From Streptomyces specialis (lineage in GTDB: Bacteria > Actinomycetota > Actinomycetes > Streptomycetales > Streptomycetaceae), in NCBI RefSeq assembly GCF_001493375.1, contig NZ_LN929759.1:1-64000 (forward strand): a stretch of 64,000 nt of DNA, written 5' to 3'. Position 1 is the stretch's first letter; each line of letters begins with the position of its first letter. The notes beneath the pieces are model-generated. The model worked only from the letters and a program-made list of their open reading frames with translations. It did not search any database and was not told the DNA's origin. Shown here one piece after another: positions 9,162-18,034 of this stretch. The translations under genes and the position numbers were made by a program.

Positions 9162-9895
9162 GGTCCCTCACGGTCCTTCCAGGTGTCGAGTACCGGCCAC
9201 AGCGCCGCGCACGCGTCCGTCAGCGCGCGCAGCGCCTCCGGGACGCGCCAGGCGGCGCGGTCACGCGGGCCCACGGCGTTGGAGACGGAACGGATCTCCA
9301 GCACCGGGACGCCGTGCAGCGAGGCGGCCGTCGCCACCCCGAACCCCTCCATCGCCTCGGCCACCGCGCCCTCGTGCCGCGCCGCCAGCTCGGTGGCGCG
9401 GTCGGCGGTGCCGGTGACCGTCGAGACGGTCAGCACCGGTCCGTACACGGCGCCCAGCGCGGCGGCGGCCGACTCCGCGAGCGCGGCGGGCGGCCCGTGG
9501 GCGACGACGCCGAAGCCGAGTTCGGCCATGTCGGAGAAGCCGCCGGTCGTCCGCACACCGAGATCGGCCGCCAGGACGGCGGACGCCACCACCGTGGCCC
9601 CGACGGCGGCATAAGGGGCGAACCCGCCCGCGATGCCCGCCGAGACCACCAGATCGTACGGTTCGCCGCGGCCGGGCCCCAGCGCCAGCGACGTCGCGGT
9701 GCCCGCGGCGGCGGCGGCCGGGCCCGCCCCGGCGGCGACCGCGTCCACCACGACCCGGGTGCGCGCCGGGCACACCCGCAGCACCTCGGGCCGCACGCCC
9801 GGCAGCGGCACGCCGCCCCGGGCGACGGAACGCGTCACCGCGTCGCGCTCGGCGGGGACGGCGGTGACGACCAGTACGCGCGTCAGGCCCGTCAT
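9101..9895 (-). CDS. mqnB: Futalosine hydrolase
   Basis: A 264-residue enzyme of the nucleoside-phosphorylase (MTA/SAH nucleosidase) fold that splits futalosine into hypoxanthine and de-hypoxanthine futalosine. Visible family marks are LVVSAGIAGGF (residues about 82-92), the acidic AEAMEGFGVATAA substrate-binding region, and EIRSVSNAVGPRD near the C terminus with the catalytic Asp. It overlaps mqnD downstream. The pair gives the host the alternative menaquinone route typical of Streptomyces. Confidence 0.93.
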   Translation of the reverse strand: MTGLTRVLVVTAVPAERDAVTRSVARGGVPLPGVRPEVLRVCPARTRVVVDAVAAGAGPAAAAAGTATSLALGPGRGEPYDLVVSAGIAGGFAPYAAVGATVVASAVLAADLGVRTTGGFSDMAELGFGVVAHGPPAALAESAAAALGAVYGPVLTVSTVTGTADRATELAARHEGAVAEAMEGFGVATAASLHGVPVLEIRSVSNAVGPRDRAAWRVPEALRALTDACAALWPVLDTWKDREGPWPTQETVRDATRGGSPGRP

Positions 9896-9911
9896 ACGCG
9901 TCGGGCCGCCG

Positions 9912-10502
9912 TCAGTCCTGGGGTTCCAGTTCGAGGTTCCACACGCCCTCGAAGGAGCCGAACAGCTTCTCCTGGTACTCCTCCTGCGACGCGGACGACC
10001 AGATGGCCTCCATGTCGTAGTCCTCGCTCACCTGCGCCACGACGATCCGCAGCGGCCCGCGCTCGGGCACCTGGCCCGGCGACTGCTGCCGCATGACCTG
10101 GTACAGGTCGTCCACGGAGAACGTCTCGTAGGTCGTGGTGTAGGGCTCCGCCTCGTACGGCTGGCCCTCGTAGAAGATCAGCCAGCCGGTCTCGGCGATC
10201 TCCGGGTCCACGCCGACACGGAACGTGTCGCCGGTCTCCACGGAGATCACCGGCACGCCCTCCTCGCTCTCCACGCAGGACTGCGCCTGCTCCGCGCCCA
10301 GCGCCTCGCCGTCCTCCCAGCAGCCGTCGGCGGCCTCGTGCGACTCGGTGCTCGTCCCGACGGTGAAGCTCGCGTGGGGCGACGGCTTGTCGCAGGCGGA
10401 GAGCGCGACCAGACCCAGCGAGACGGCGCCGAGGGCGAGGGAGGTACGGGCGGCCCGGCGGCCCCCCAGCCGTCGGGTGCACTTCGTGGCGTACGCAGTC
10501 AT
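9912..10502 (-). CDS. Secreted lipoprotein, DUF2771-like
   Basis: A 196-residue exported protein. A basic N region with an Arg pair (RRAARTSL) and a hydrophobic core lead to the lipobox LSAC (Cys near residue 37), so it is probably a lipid-anchored surface protein. The mature part is acidic, has two further Cys likely to form a disulfide, and is rich in Tyr/Trp at its end. Position next to mqnB and general features recall the DUF2771 proteins of streptomycetes, but I am not certain of the family. Function unknown. Confidence 0.75.
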   Translation of the reverse strand: MTAYATKCTRRLGGRRAARTSLALGAVSLGLVALSACDKPSPHASFTVGTSTESHEAADGCWEDGEALGAEQAQSCVESEEGVPVISVETGDTFRVGVDPEIAETGWLIFYEGQPYEAEPYTTTYETFSVDDLYQVMRQQSPGQVPERGPLRIVVAQVSEDYDMEAIWSSASQEEYQEKLFGSFEGVWNLELEPQD

Positions 10503-10529
10503 GCGGGCAGGTTAACCCGCGCGCGAGGG

Positions 10530-11942
10530 TCACCTGACGCGGGGGTGCGGCGTGCCGCGCCGCGCGGCCCTCACCAGGCTTCTGATCGTCACGACCGTGC
10601 CGGCGCCCACCAGCCCGGCGCCGACCGCCATGCCGATCCTGCCGTCCAGCGGCAGGCTGATCCCGATCGCGCCGCCCGCCACCCACGACAACTGGAGCGT
10701 CGTCTCGGAACGGGCGAACGCCGAGATCCGCACGACCTCCGGCACGTCCCGCTGGATGATCGCGTCCAGCGACAGCTTGCCCAGCGCCTGGCAGATCCCG
10801 GCCGCCGCGCAGACGGCGACGACCGTCGCGGCCGTGTAGTTCACCGCCGCCGTGACCGTGCAGGACAGCCCGAGGAGCAGCACCATCAGCAGGATCAGCT
10901 CGGGGGCGCGATCGCGCAGCCAGTTCCCCAGCACGTTGCCCAGCGCGTTGCCGGTACCGGCCGCGACGCCGACGACGCCGAGGGAGAACGCGGCGGTGAG
11001 GCCCGGCAGCGGCTCGTTCCGCAGCAGGAACGCCATGTAGAACAGCAGGAAGCCGGAGAGCGCCCGCATCCCGGCGTTCGCCAGCAGCGCCTTGAACACC
11101 GGCGAGTCCAGGCCGCGCAGCACCCCGCCCGACCGGCCCTCCTCCACGTCGCGCGCCATCCCGGCCCGGGTCTCGGCCAGTTCCGCCACGTGCACCTTGC
11201 GCTCGTCCCGGGCCAGGTCCACCCGGCGCGGCAGGCGGAAGGAGAGGATCGCGCCGATCACGGTGAACGCGCACGCGCCGTACAGCGGCCACTGCTGGCC
11301 GATGGCGTTCAGGCCCAGGCCGATGGGCGCGGCGGCGCCCGCCGCGATGAGGCCGGTGAGCGTGATCCTGGCGTTCGCCTTGACCAGCGAGATCCGGGCC
11401 GGCAGCAGACGCGGCACCGCGACGGACCGGACGATGTTGTACGCCTTCGAGCAGACCATCACGCCCAGGGCCGCCGGGTACAGCTCGATCCCGCCGTCGG
11501 CGACGGCGCCGGCGATCACCAGCGCCAGCGTGCCGCGCGCCAGCAGCGCGCCCGCCATCGCGGCGCGGCGGCCGTGCGGGAGGCGGTCGAGCAGCGGGCC
11601 GATCACGGGCGCGAGGAGCACGAACGGGGCCATGGTGACGGCGAGATACAGCGCGACCCGGCCGCGCGCCTCGTCGGTGGGCACCGAGAAGAAGATGGTC
11701 GAGGCCAGCGCCATCGTGACGAGCATGTCTCCGGCGGAGTGCACGGCGTGCAGCTCGATCAGCTTCCCCAGCCCGGATTCGCCGGCGCCGTGGGCGTGCG
11801 TGAGACGGCGCACGCGGCGGCCGAGCGCGATCGGCGCGCCGGGAATGGCGCGGCCGGTCGCCCGCACGACCCGGAACAGCCCGGAGCCGGTCCGGGTCTT
11901 CAGCCCGGAGGAAAGCTCGGAGGAACCGCCAGCAGCAGCCAC
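10530..11942 (-). CDS. MFS transporter
   Basis: A 470-residue protein with about twelve hydrophobic segments and a 50-residue cytosolic N-terminal extension. The loop between helices 2 and 3 reads GPLLDRLPHGRRAAM, a form of the MFS motif A. A long charged central loop (about residues 225-270) separates the two halves, as is usual. The substrate is unknown. Start is GTG. It is transcribed towards the lipoprotein gene, 27 bases away, and probably forms one leftward unit with it, mqnB and mqnD. Confidence 0.85.
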   Translation of the reverse strand: MAAAGGSSELSSGLKTRTGSGLFRVVRATGRAIPGAPIALGRRVRRLTHAHGAGESGLGKLIELHAVHSAGDMLVTMALASTIFFSVPTDEARGRVALYLAVTMAPFVLLAPVIGPLLDRLPHGRRAAMAGALLARGTLALVIAGAVADGGIELYPAALGVMVCSKAYNIVRSVAVPRLLPARISLVKANARITLTGLIAAGAAAPIGLGLNAIGQQWPLYGACAFTVIGAILSFRLPRRVDLARDERKVHVAELAETRAGMARDVEEGRSGGVLRGLDSPVFKALLANAGMRALSGFLLFYMAFLLRNEPLPGLTAAFSLGVVGVAAGTGNALGNVLGNWLRDRAPELILLMVLLLGLSCTVTAAVNYTAATVVAVCAAAGICQALGKLSLDAIIQRDVPEVVRISAFARSETTLQLSWVAGGAIGISLPLDGRIGMAVGAGLVGAGTVVTIRSLVRAARRGTPHPRVR

Positions 11943-11980
11943 GGCCCCAGCGTAAGGGCAGGAAAGGGGGCCGGTTCCTC

Positions 11981-12015
11981 CTTCTCACCACCCCTTTACA
12001 GGGGTTTACGAGAAG
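11981..12015. promoter_or_regulatory. Hairpin in the divergent promoter region
   Basis: CTTCTC-N4-CCCC-TTTACA-GGGG-N5-GAGAAG forms a two-step interrupted stem in the 265-base region between the leftward MFS gene and the rightward DUF3027 gene. It could be an operator or an mRNA leader structure. I see no strong -10/-35 pair nearby. Confidence 0.3.
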
Positions 12016-12207
12016 ATCGCTGTTTCGCGGTCCGTGCACGGCCCCCCGGCCCGTGCGGTAGCGTGGGCGAACGGTGCGCCTTGCCTCGTTCAGCCCGACG
12101 TCGCAGCGGTCCCAGCGTCCGCTCCGTCGGCCCGTTCTCCCCGGGCATCGCCCGGGGGTATCCCCAAGGCGCCCGCACGCGACAATGGCGGCGTAGGAGA
12201 GATTTTT

Positions 12208-12416
12208 GTGAGCGACGCTCGAGCGGCTGCCGGGCCGCAGGCATCACTGGAGGCCGCGCTGTGCCGCGCGAGCGGAGAAGCGATCGGGGGCATGCTGTGA
12301 GCGACGCTCGAGCGGCTGCCGGGCCGCAGGCATCACTGGAGGCCGCGCTGTGCCGCGCGAGCGGAGAAGCGATCGGGGGCATGCTGTGAGCGACGCTCGA
12401 GCGGCTGCCGGGCCGC
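12208..12416 (+). repeat. 89-bp direct tandem repeat (2.35 copies) at a gene start
   Basis: Units start at 12208, 12297 and 12386. The first two are identical over 89 bases and the third matches for 31 bases, then runs into the DUF3027 reading frame. Each full unit begins with GTG and encodes a 30-residue ORF (MSDARAAAGP...SGEAIGGML) whose TGA overlaps the GTG of the next unit (GTGA). The chain is therefore coupled: a GGAG site before 12208, then ORF, ORF, DUF3027. Because 89 is not a multiple of three, the copies cannot be read as one protein. Confidence 0.85.
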
Positions 12417-13189
12417 GTGGTCAGGTTCCTGACCGGTTGTGCGCGGAGGCGGTCGAGCTGGCGCGGGATGCCGCGGCGCAGGCCGCGCATCCGCATCCGC
12501 TGGGGGAGTACCTGGGGGCCGTCGCCGAGGGCGACCGGCTCGTCACCCACTTCTTCGCCGGTGAGGAGCCGGGCTATCCGGGCTGGCGCTGGGGCGTCAC
12601 CGTGGCCCGCGCCGCGCGGGCGCGTTATGTGACGGTCGACGAGGTGGCGTTGCTGCCGGGTCCCGACGCGCTGCTGGCCCCGGAGTGGGTGCCGTGGAGC
12701 GAGCGGCTGCGGCCCGGTGACCTCGGTCCCGGGGACCTGCTGCCGGCCGAGGGCGACGACCCGCGTCTGGAGCCGGGGTTCGTGCCCCCGCCGGGCGAGG
12801 AGATCGTGGAGGAGGACGCCGAGGAGGCCGGGCTGATCCGGCGCGGCGGCGTCGCGGACATCGCGGGGGAGCTGGGTCTCGGCCGGCGGCGGGTGCTGTC
12901 GTGGTACGGGCTCCAGGACGCCGCGGACCGCTGGGAGGAGGAGTTCGGGCCGGAGACGCCGATGGCGCAGGCCGCCCCGGCGAGCTGTCTGAGCTGCGGG
13001 TTCCTGATGCCGATGGCGGGCGCGCTGCGGCAGGCGTTCGGCGTGTGCGCCAACGAGTTCTCCCCGGCGGACGGGCGTGTCGTCTCGCTCGCGTACGGCT
13101 GCGGCGCGCACTCGGAGGCGGCGGTCACCCCGAAGGCCGCCCAGCCGGCGCCCCCGGTGATCGACCACCTCGCGGCCGACCCCCTGTAG
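12386..13189 (+). CDS. DUF3027 family protein
   Basis: A 267-residue conserved actinobacterial protein of unknown function. Recognisable family stretches are PDRLCAEAVELARDAA at the N terminus, LLAPEWVPWSERLRPGDLGP in the middle, and the C-terminal CLSCGFLMPMAGALRQAFGV with a CxxC pair. It probably binds a metal. I place the start at the GTG at 12386, in the third partial copy of the 89-bp repeat, which gives MSDARAAAGPRGQVPDRL; longer frames run through the repeat and are not credible. It follows two small coupled ORFs and precedes the sacsin-like gene by 52 bases. Confidence 0.9.
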   Translation: MSDARAAAGPRGQVPDRLCAEAVELARDAAAQAAHPHPLGEYLGAVAEGDRLVTHFFAGEEPGYPGWRWGVTVARAARARYVTVDEVALLPGPDALLAPEWVPWSERLRPGDLGPGDLLPAEGDDPRLEPGFVPPPGEEIVEEDAEEAGLIRRGGVADIAGELGLGRRRVLSWYGLQDAADRWEEEFGPETPMAQAAPASCLSCGFLMPMAGALRQAFGVCANEFSPADGRVVSLAYGCGAHSEAAVTPKAAQPAPPVIDHLAADPL

Positions 13190-13241
13190 CCCGGGAGCCG
13201 CTCGTGCGAGCGGCCCTGTACCAACCGGTACTGTCGCACCC

Positions 13242-16200
13242 GTGACCACCGACGACCTGTTCGATCCGTTCGGCACCGGGCGGCTGCGGCGTGCCGTGCT
13301 GAGCGCGTGGACCGATTCCCCGGCCCGGTTCCGGGAGGACGCCAACGCGGAGGAGGACCTGGCCCGGGGCGGTTACCGCGACCGGCTGGTCATCGAGCTG
13401 GCGCAGAACGCCGCCGACGCCGCCGCCCGCGCCGGGCAGCGTGGGCGGCTGCGGCTCGCGCTGCGTGACGGGGTGCTCGTCGCCGCCAACACCGGCTCGC
13501 CGCTGGACGCGGCGGGCGTGGAGTCGCTGTCCACGCTGCGGGCGTCCGCGAAGCGCGGCACGGCGGTGGGTGTGGGCCGGTTCGGCGTCGGCTTCGCGGC
13601 CGTGCTCGCCGTCACCGACGCCCCGGCCATCGCGAGCGCGGCGGGCGGCGTGCGCTGGTCCCTGGCGGAGGCGTCGGAGCTGGCGCGCGAGGCGGCCGGG
13701 GGGAACGAACGGCTGCTGGCCGAGCTGGACCGCAGGGCGGGCCAGCGGCACGCCGTTCCGCTGCTGCGGCTGCCGTTCCCCTCGACGGCCCACGCCGAGG
13801 TGCCCGAGGGGTACGACACGGCGGTCACGCTGCCGCTGCGCGACGTGGCGGCGGAGGATCTGGCGACGCGGCTGCTCGACGCGGGGGGCGACACGCTGCT
13901 GTTGACGCTGCCGGGTCTGGACGGGGTCACCGTCGAGACGGCGGGGGGCGCGCGGACGCTGACGCGGCGCCAGTTCGGCCCGTACACGCAGATCACCGAG
14001 GAGCCGGGACCGGCGGGCAGCGCGGTTCGTTCCCCCCGCGGGCGGGTCGTCACCGACAGCGGCGAGGCGGGTGCGGAGCTGTTCGCGGACCGGCCGCTGG
14101 AGGAGCGGGAGCGCCGTCACTGGTCGGTGACCTGGGCCGTTCCGGGGGATGCGGAGGGTGCTCCGGCGCCGCCGCCGAGCCCGCCGGTGGTGCACGCGCC
14201 GACCCCGACCGACGACCCGCTGGGGCTGCCCGCGCTGCTGATCGCGAGTTTCCCGCTGGAGCCGACCCGCCGCCATGTGGCGCCGGGGCCGCTGACGGAC
14301 TTCCTGACCGGCCGCGCGGCCGACGCGTACGCGGCGCTGCTGGCGGACTGGCGGCCGGTCACCCCGGGCACGCTGAGTCTGGTGCCGGGGCCGCTGGGCC
14401 GGGGCGAACTCGACGGCGCGCTGCGGCGGTCGCTGCTGGGGAAGCTGCCGTCCACGGCGTTCCTGCCGAGCGCGGCGGCGGCCGGGGCGACCGAGGCGGC
14501 CGTGACCGAGAGCGGGGACGAGATCCCCGTCGCGCTGCGCCCGGTCGAGGCCGAGCTGGTCGAACGGGCCGGTGCCGAGACCGTGGCGGTGCTCGCCGAG
14601 CTGTTCCCCGTGCTGCTGCCCGCCGGGCTGGAACGGCGGGCCGAGCTGCGGGTGCTGGAGGTCGCGCGGGTTCCGCTCGGCGAGATCATCGACCGGCTGG
14701 CGGGCGTCGAGCGCCCGCCCTCCTGGTGGTGGCGGCTGTACGAGTCGCTGGCGGGCGTCGATCCCGAGCTGCTGCACGGTCTGCCGGTGCCGCTGGCGGA
14801 CGGGCGCACGACGATCGGGCCGCGCCGCGTGCTGCTGCCGGTCGCCGGGACGGAGCCGGCCGGGCTGGGCCGCCTGGGGCTGAAGGTCGCCCACCCGGAC
14901 GCGGCGCACCCGCTGCTGGAGAAGCTGGGCGCGAGCCCGGCGACGCCCCGCGCGGTGCTGGACACCCCGCAGGTACGGGCCGCCGTCGCCGCGTCGGCGG
15001 ACCTGGACGTGTGGGACGAGGACGCCGTGCCGGCCGCCGAGTTGGCGGAGACGGTCCTCGGCCTGGTGCGGGACGCGGACCTCGCGCCGGGCGAACTGCC
15101 CTGGCTGGCCGCGCTGGCGCTGCCCGACGAGGACGGCGAGCTGACCCCGGCCGGTGAACTGGTCTACCCGGACAGCCTGTTCCAGCAGGTCATCCGCGAC
15201 GGTGAACTCGCCGCGTGCGACGCCGAGCTGGCCGCCCGCTGGGGCGAACAGCCGCTGACGGCCGTCGGGGTGCAGGCGGACTTCGCGTTGATACGGGCGA
15301 CCGACGTCGTTCTGGACCCGGACGAACTGGAGCCGCGCGACGCCGGGTTCGCCGAACCCGACGACGTGGGCCTGCTGGACGCGGTGGACGTGTGGTGCGA
15401 GGACACTCTCGACGCGCTCGGCGACAGCCCGTTGCCGCCGGTCGCCGCCGAGGTGGTGGCCGTGCGGGATCTGGAGCTGGTGGACGACGGGCAGTGGCCG
15501 CGTGTGCTGTCGCTGCTGTCCCGGCCGCCGTTCCGCGAGGCGCTGACCACGCCGTTGCGGGTGCGGATGCCGGACGGCGGTGTGGAGCGGGCCCGTTCGT
15601 ACACCGCGTGGTGGCTGCGGGGCGCGCCGGTGCTGGACGGCCGCCGCCCGGCGGGGCCGCGGTCGGCGGGCGGGGGCCCGCTGCTGGGGGGGCTGTACGA
15701 GGGCGCGGGCACGGCGGACGCCGACGCGGAGGTGCTGCACGCCCTGGGGGTGCGCACCACGGCCCGCGCGCTGCTGGCCGAACCGGGCGGCGCGGCCGAC
15801 CTGCTGGCCCGCCTCGCCGACCCGGACGTGTCCGTGACGGCTTCCCAACTCCACGGCCTGTACGCGCTGCTGGCCGATCTGGACCCGGAGGAGGTGACGC
15901 TGCCGGACGAGTTGCGCGCCGTGGTGGACGGCACGCCGCGCGTCGTGGACGCCGCCGGGGCCCTGGTCGCGGACGCCCCCGACCTGCTGCCGCTGGCCGC
16001 CGGACGGCCGCTGCTGCCGGTGCCGCCCGCACGCGCCGCCGACCTGGCCGCCGTGCTGGACGTGCGCCCGCTGAGCGCCGCCGTCCCGGCCGGGCCGCCC
16101 GCCGGGGGCGGCACGCCGCGCGACGTGCCCGCCGAGGCCCGCGCCATCCTGGGCCCGGCGACGCCCGCGACGTACGTGGAGCACGAGGAGCTGGTGATCG

Positions 16201-16382
16201 ACGGCACCGAGCTGGACTGGCGCCTGCCCCCGGACGGGACGCTGCACGCGGCGACGTTCGAGGGCCTGGCGGCGGGCCTGGCCTGGGCCACCGGCCAGTG
16301 GCCGCGCCGCTTCGAGCTGGCCGCCCTGCTGGAGGACCCGGCCCGCGCCGAGGAGTTGCGGACGGCCCGGTGGTTCGACTGA
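13242..16382 (+). CDS. Sacsin/Hsp90-type ATPase-domain protein
   Basis: A 1046-residue protein. Residues about 40-150 form a GHKL ATPase domain like that of sacsin and Hsp90: LVIELAQNAADAAARAG is the N-box with Glu and Asn, and VGVGRFGVGFAAVLAVTD carries the G-rich ATP lid. The remaining 900 residues have no motif I recognise. Such genes are conserved in streptomycetes and are annotated as ATP-binding or Hsp90-like; the client or partner is unknown. GTG start. It overlaps the GH114-type gene downstream by 13 bases. Confidence 0.88.
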   Translation: MTTDDLFDPFGTGRLRRAVLSAWTDSPARFREDANAEEDLARGGYRDRLVIELAQNAADAAARAGQRGRLRLALRDGVLVAANTGSPLDAAGVESLSTLRASAKRGTAVGVGRFGVGFAAVLAVTDAPAIASAAGGVRWSLAEASELAREAAGGNERLLAELDRRAGQRHAVPLLRLPFPSTAHAEVPEGYDTAVTLPLRDVAAEDLATRLLDAGGDTLLLTLPGLDGVTVETAGGARTLTRRQFGPYTQITEEPGPAGSAVRSPRGRVVTDSGEAGAELFADRPLEERERRHWSVTWAVPGDAEGAPAPPPSPPVVHAPTPTDDPLGLPALLIASFPLEPTRRHVAPGPLTDFLTGRAADAYAALLADWRPVTPGTLSLVPGPLGRGELDGALRRSLLGKLPSTAFLPSAAAAGATEAAVTESGDEIPVALRPVEAELVERAGAETVAVLAELFPVLLPAGLERRAELRVLEVARVPLGEIIDRLAGVERPPSWWWRLYESLAGVDPELLHGLPVPLADGRTTIGPRRVLLPVAGTEPAGLGRLGLKVAHPDAAHPLLEKLGASPATPRAVLDTPQVRAAVAASADLDVWDEDAVPAAELAETVLGLVRDADLAPGELPWLAALALPDEDGELTPAGELVYPDSLFQQVIRDGELAACDAELAARWGEQPLTAVGVQADFALIRATDVVLDPDELEPRDAGFAEPDDVGLLDAVDVWCEDTLDALGDSPLPPVAAEVVAVRDLELVDDGQWPRVLSLLSRPPFREALTTPLRVRMPDGGVERARSYTAWWLRGAPVLDGRRPAGPRSAGGGPLLGGLYEGAGTADADAEVLHALGVRTTARALLAEPGGAADLLARLADPDVSVTASQLHGLYALLADLDPEEVTLPDELRAVVDGTPRVVDAAGALVADAPDLLPLAAGRPLLPVPPARAADLAAVLDVRPLSAAVPAGPPAGGGTPRDVPAEARAILGPATPATYVEHEELVIDGTELDWRLPPDGTLHAATFEGLAAGLAWATGQWPRRFELAALLEDPARAEELRTARWFD

Positions 16383-17167
16383 GGGTCCGGCGTGCCGCCG
16401 CCCCGGCCGCCGCGCTGCTCCTGACGGCCGCGTGCGCCTCCGGCACGCCGGACTCCGCACGCGAGGAGGCCCGTTGGCGGCCCGAGCCGGGAACGGAGTG
16501 GCAGTGGCAGCTCTCGGGCCGGCTCGACCTGACGGTGGACGTCCCGGTGTACGACATCGACGGCTTCGAGTCCACCGCCTCGGACGTGGCGGCGCTGCAC
16601 GACCGGGACGTACGGGTGATCTGCTACGTCAACGCGGGCGCCTGGGAGGACTTCCGCCCCGACGCCGGTGACTTCCCGCCGGAGCTGCTGGGTGAGGGCA
16701 ACGGCTGGGAGGGCGAACGCTGGCTGGACATCCGGCGGATCGACGTCCTGCGCCCGCTGATGGCCGAACGGTTCGACATGTGCCGGGACAAGGGCTTCGA
16801 CGCGGTCGAACCCGACCTCCTCGACGGCTACCTCAACGAGACCGGCTTCCCCCTGACCGCCGCCGACCAGCTCGCCTACAACCGCGTGATCGCGGAACTG
16901 GCCCACGAACGCGGCCTGTCGGTCGGCCTGAAGAACGACCTGCCCCAGATCCCGGAGCTGGTGGACGACTTCGACTTCGCCGTCAACGAGGAGTGCGCGG
17001 AGTTCGGCGAGTGCGCCGCCCTGACCCCGTTCATCGACGCGGGCAAGGCGGTCCTCCACGTCGAATACGCCCTGCCGCCCGCCGAGTTCTGCCCCGAGAC
17101 CATCTCTCTCGGCCTCAGCTCGATGGCCAAACACCTCGACCTGGACGCCTGGCGCGACCCCTGCTGA
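16370..17167 (+). CDS. Endo-alpha-1,4-polygalactosaminidase-like lipoprotein (GH114)
   Basis: A 265-residue exported protein with a short signal peptide and the lipobox TAAC (Cys near residue 22). The mature part has the GH114 TIM-barrel marks: YDIDGFES early on, VICYVNAGAWEDFRPD, and FDAVEPDLLDGY with the probable catalytic acids, followed by LSVGLKNDLPQ. The family includes enzymes that cleave galactosaminogalactan, so it probably acts on a surface or environmental polysaccharide. I chose GTG 16370, the start nearest the signal peptide, which overlaps the end of the preceding gene by 13 bases. Confidence 0.87.
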   Translation: MVRLRVRRAAAPAAALLLTAACASGTPDSAREEARWRPEPGTEWQWQLSGRLDLTVDVPVYDIDGFESTASDVAALHDRDVRVICYVNAGAWEDFRPDAGDFPPELLGEGNGWEGERWLDIRRIDVLRPLMAERFDMCRDKGFDAVEPDLLDGYLNETGFPLTAADQLAYNRVIAELAHERGLSVGLKNDLPQIPELVDDFDFAVNEECAEFGECAALTPFIDAGKAVLHVEYALPPAEFCPETISLGLSSMAKHLDLDAWRDPC

Positions 17168-17179
17168 CGGGCCGGCCCG

Positions 17180-17455
17180 TCACTCCCGATCGCGGCGGCG
17201 GCGGTCGGCCGCGGAGCGGATCGCGGTTTCGCGGCGGCGGGCGTACCACAGGCCGAAGAGGCCGAGGCCCACGCCGACGAGGCAGGTCCAGATCCACCAC
17301 TCGTGGCCGCGGTCCGCGTACCAGCCGTAGAACGGCACCTGCGCCACGAAGAGGGCGGCCCACACCAGGGTGCCGACGAGAACGGTGGCGACCACGTTGC
17401 CCTCCAGGGGCTCGGGCGCCTCTTTCTTGCCGTTGGTCGGATCACCCCAGCGCAT
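17180..17455 (-). CDS. DUF2530 family membrane protein
   Basis: A 91-residue protein with the family mark APEPLEGNVVAT at residues 13-24, two transmembrane helices separated by FYGWYADRGHEWWIWT, and an Arg-rich cytosolic tail. DUF2530 proteins are typical of actinobacteria and often stand beside a MarR gene, as here. No function is known. It is divergent from marR, sharing the short promoter region at 17456-17532. Confidence 0.88.
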   Translation of the reverse strand: MRWGDPTNGKKEAPEPLEGNVVATVLVGTLVWAALFVAQVPFYGWYADRGHEWWIWTCLVGVGLGLFGLWYARRRETAIRSAADRRRRDRE

Positions 17456-17510
17456 GCCTCACCTTAACCCGCGCCCGGGAATGTACAGCGGCGTATCATC
17501 GTCATATATT

Positions 17511-17529
17511 TTGTTAGGAAAGCTAACGA
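17511..17529. promoter_or_regulatory. Candidate MarR operator
   Basis: TTGTTAGGAAAGCTAACGA is an inverted repeat (GTTAG-N5-CTAAC at its core) placed four bases before the marR start codon, in an unusually AT-rich stretch. Such a site over the start region suggests autoregulation of MarR and of the exporter downstream. Confidence 0.6.
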
Positions 17530-17532
17530 GCT

Positions 17533-17988
17533 ATGGCGGTGCACATGCCCAACGCGAAGCTGGACGGCCCCGGGGACGCCGAGGCGGTGAACACGCTCAG
17601 GGTCGGCGTCCAGCGGCTGTCCCGCCGCATGCGCCACCTCGCCGTGGACCGCACCCTCAGCCTCGCCGAGCTGTCCGCGCTCGGCACCCTCGTCCGCTGC
17701 GGCGCCATGACCCCGGGCGAGCTGGCCCGCAAGGAGCACGTCCAGCCGCCGTCCATGACCCGCATCATCACCCTGCTCGTCAACCGGGGGCTGGTCCGCA
17801 TGGAGCCGCGCGCCGAGGACCGCCGGCAGAAGCTCGTGGCCGTCACCGACCAGGCCGAGGCCATGATCGAGAGCAGCCGCGCCGAGCGGAACGCCTGGCT
17901 GGCCAGGCTCGCCGTCGAGCTGGACGAGGAGGAGTGGGCCGCCCTCCGCGCGGCGGCCCCGGTCCTGCACAAGCTCGCCCACCTCTGA
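17533..17988 (+). CDS. MarR-family transcriptional regulator
   Basis: A 151-residue winged-helix repressor. The recognition region LARKEHVQPPSMTRIITLLVNRGLVRMEPRAEDRRQKLV (read in parts: LARKEHVQPPSMT, then NRGLVRMEP, then EDRRQKLVAVT) gives helix 3, helix 4 and the wing. It probably senses a small lipophilic molecule and controls the MFS exporter that begins 46 bases downstream. The gap to that gene carries four copies of a CCGACA hexamer (17997-18020). Confidence 0.9.
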   Translation: MAVHMPNAKLDGPGDAEAVNTLRVGVQRLSRRMRHLAVDRTLSLAELSALGTLVRCGAMTPGELARKEHVQPPSMTRIITLLVNRGLVRMEPRAEDRRQKLVAVTDQAEAMIESSRAERNAWLARLAVELDEEEWAALRAAAPVLHKLAHL

Positions 17989-18034
17989 CGCCCGCCCCGA
18001 CACCGACACCGACACCGACAAGGAGAGTGCCCCC

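Noticed and set aside
12208-12416. CRISPR array
   Set aside because: Units are adjacent without spacers and coding-like; there are no cas genes.
13125-16460. A 1111-codon open frame antisense to the sacsin-like gene
   Set aside because: High-GC codon bias leaves long open frames on the opposite strand. Its translation is Arg/Gln/Pro-rich without domains, while the forward frame has clear GHKL motifs.
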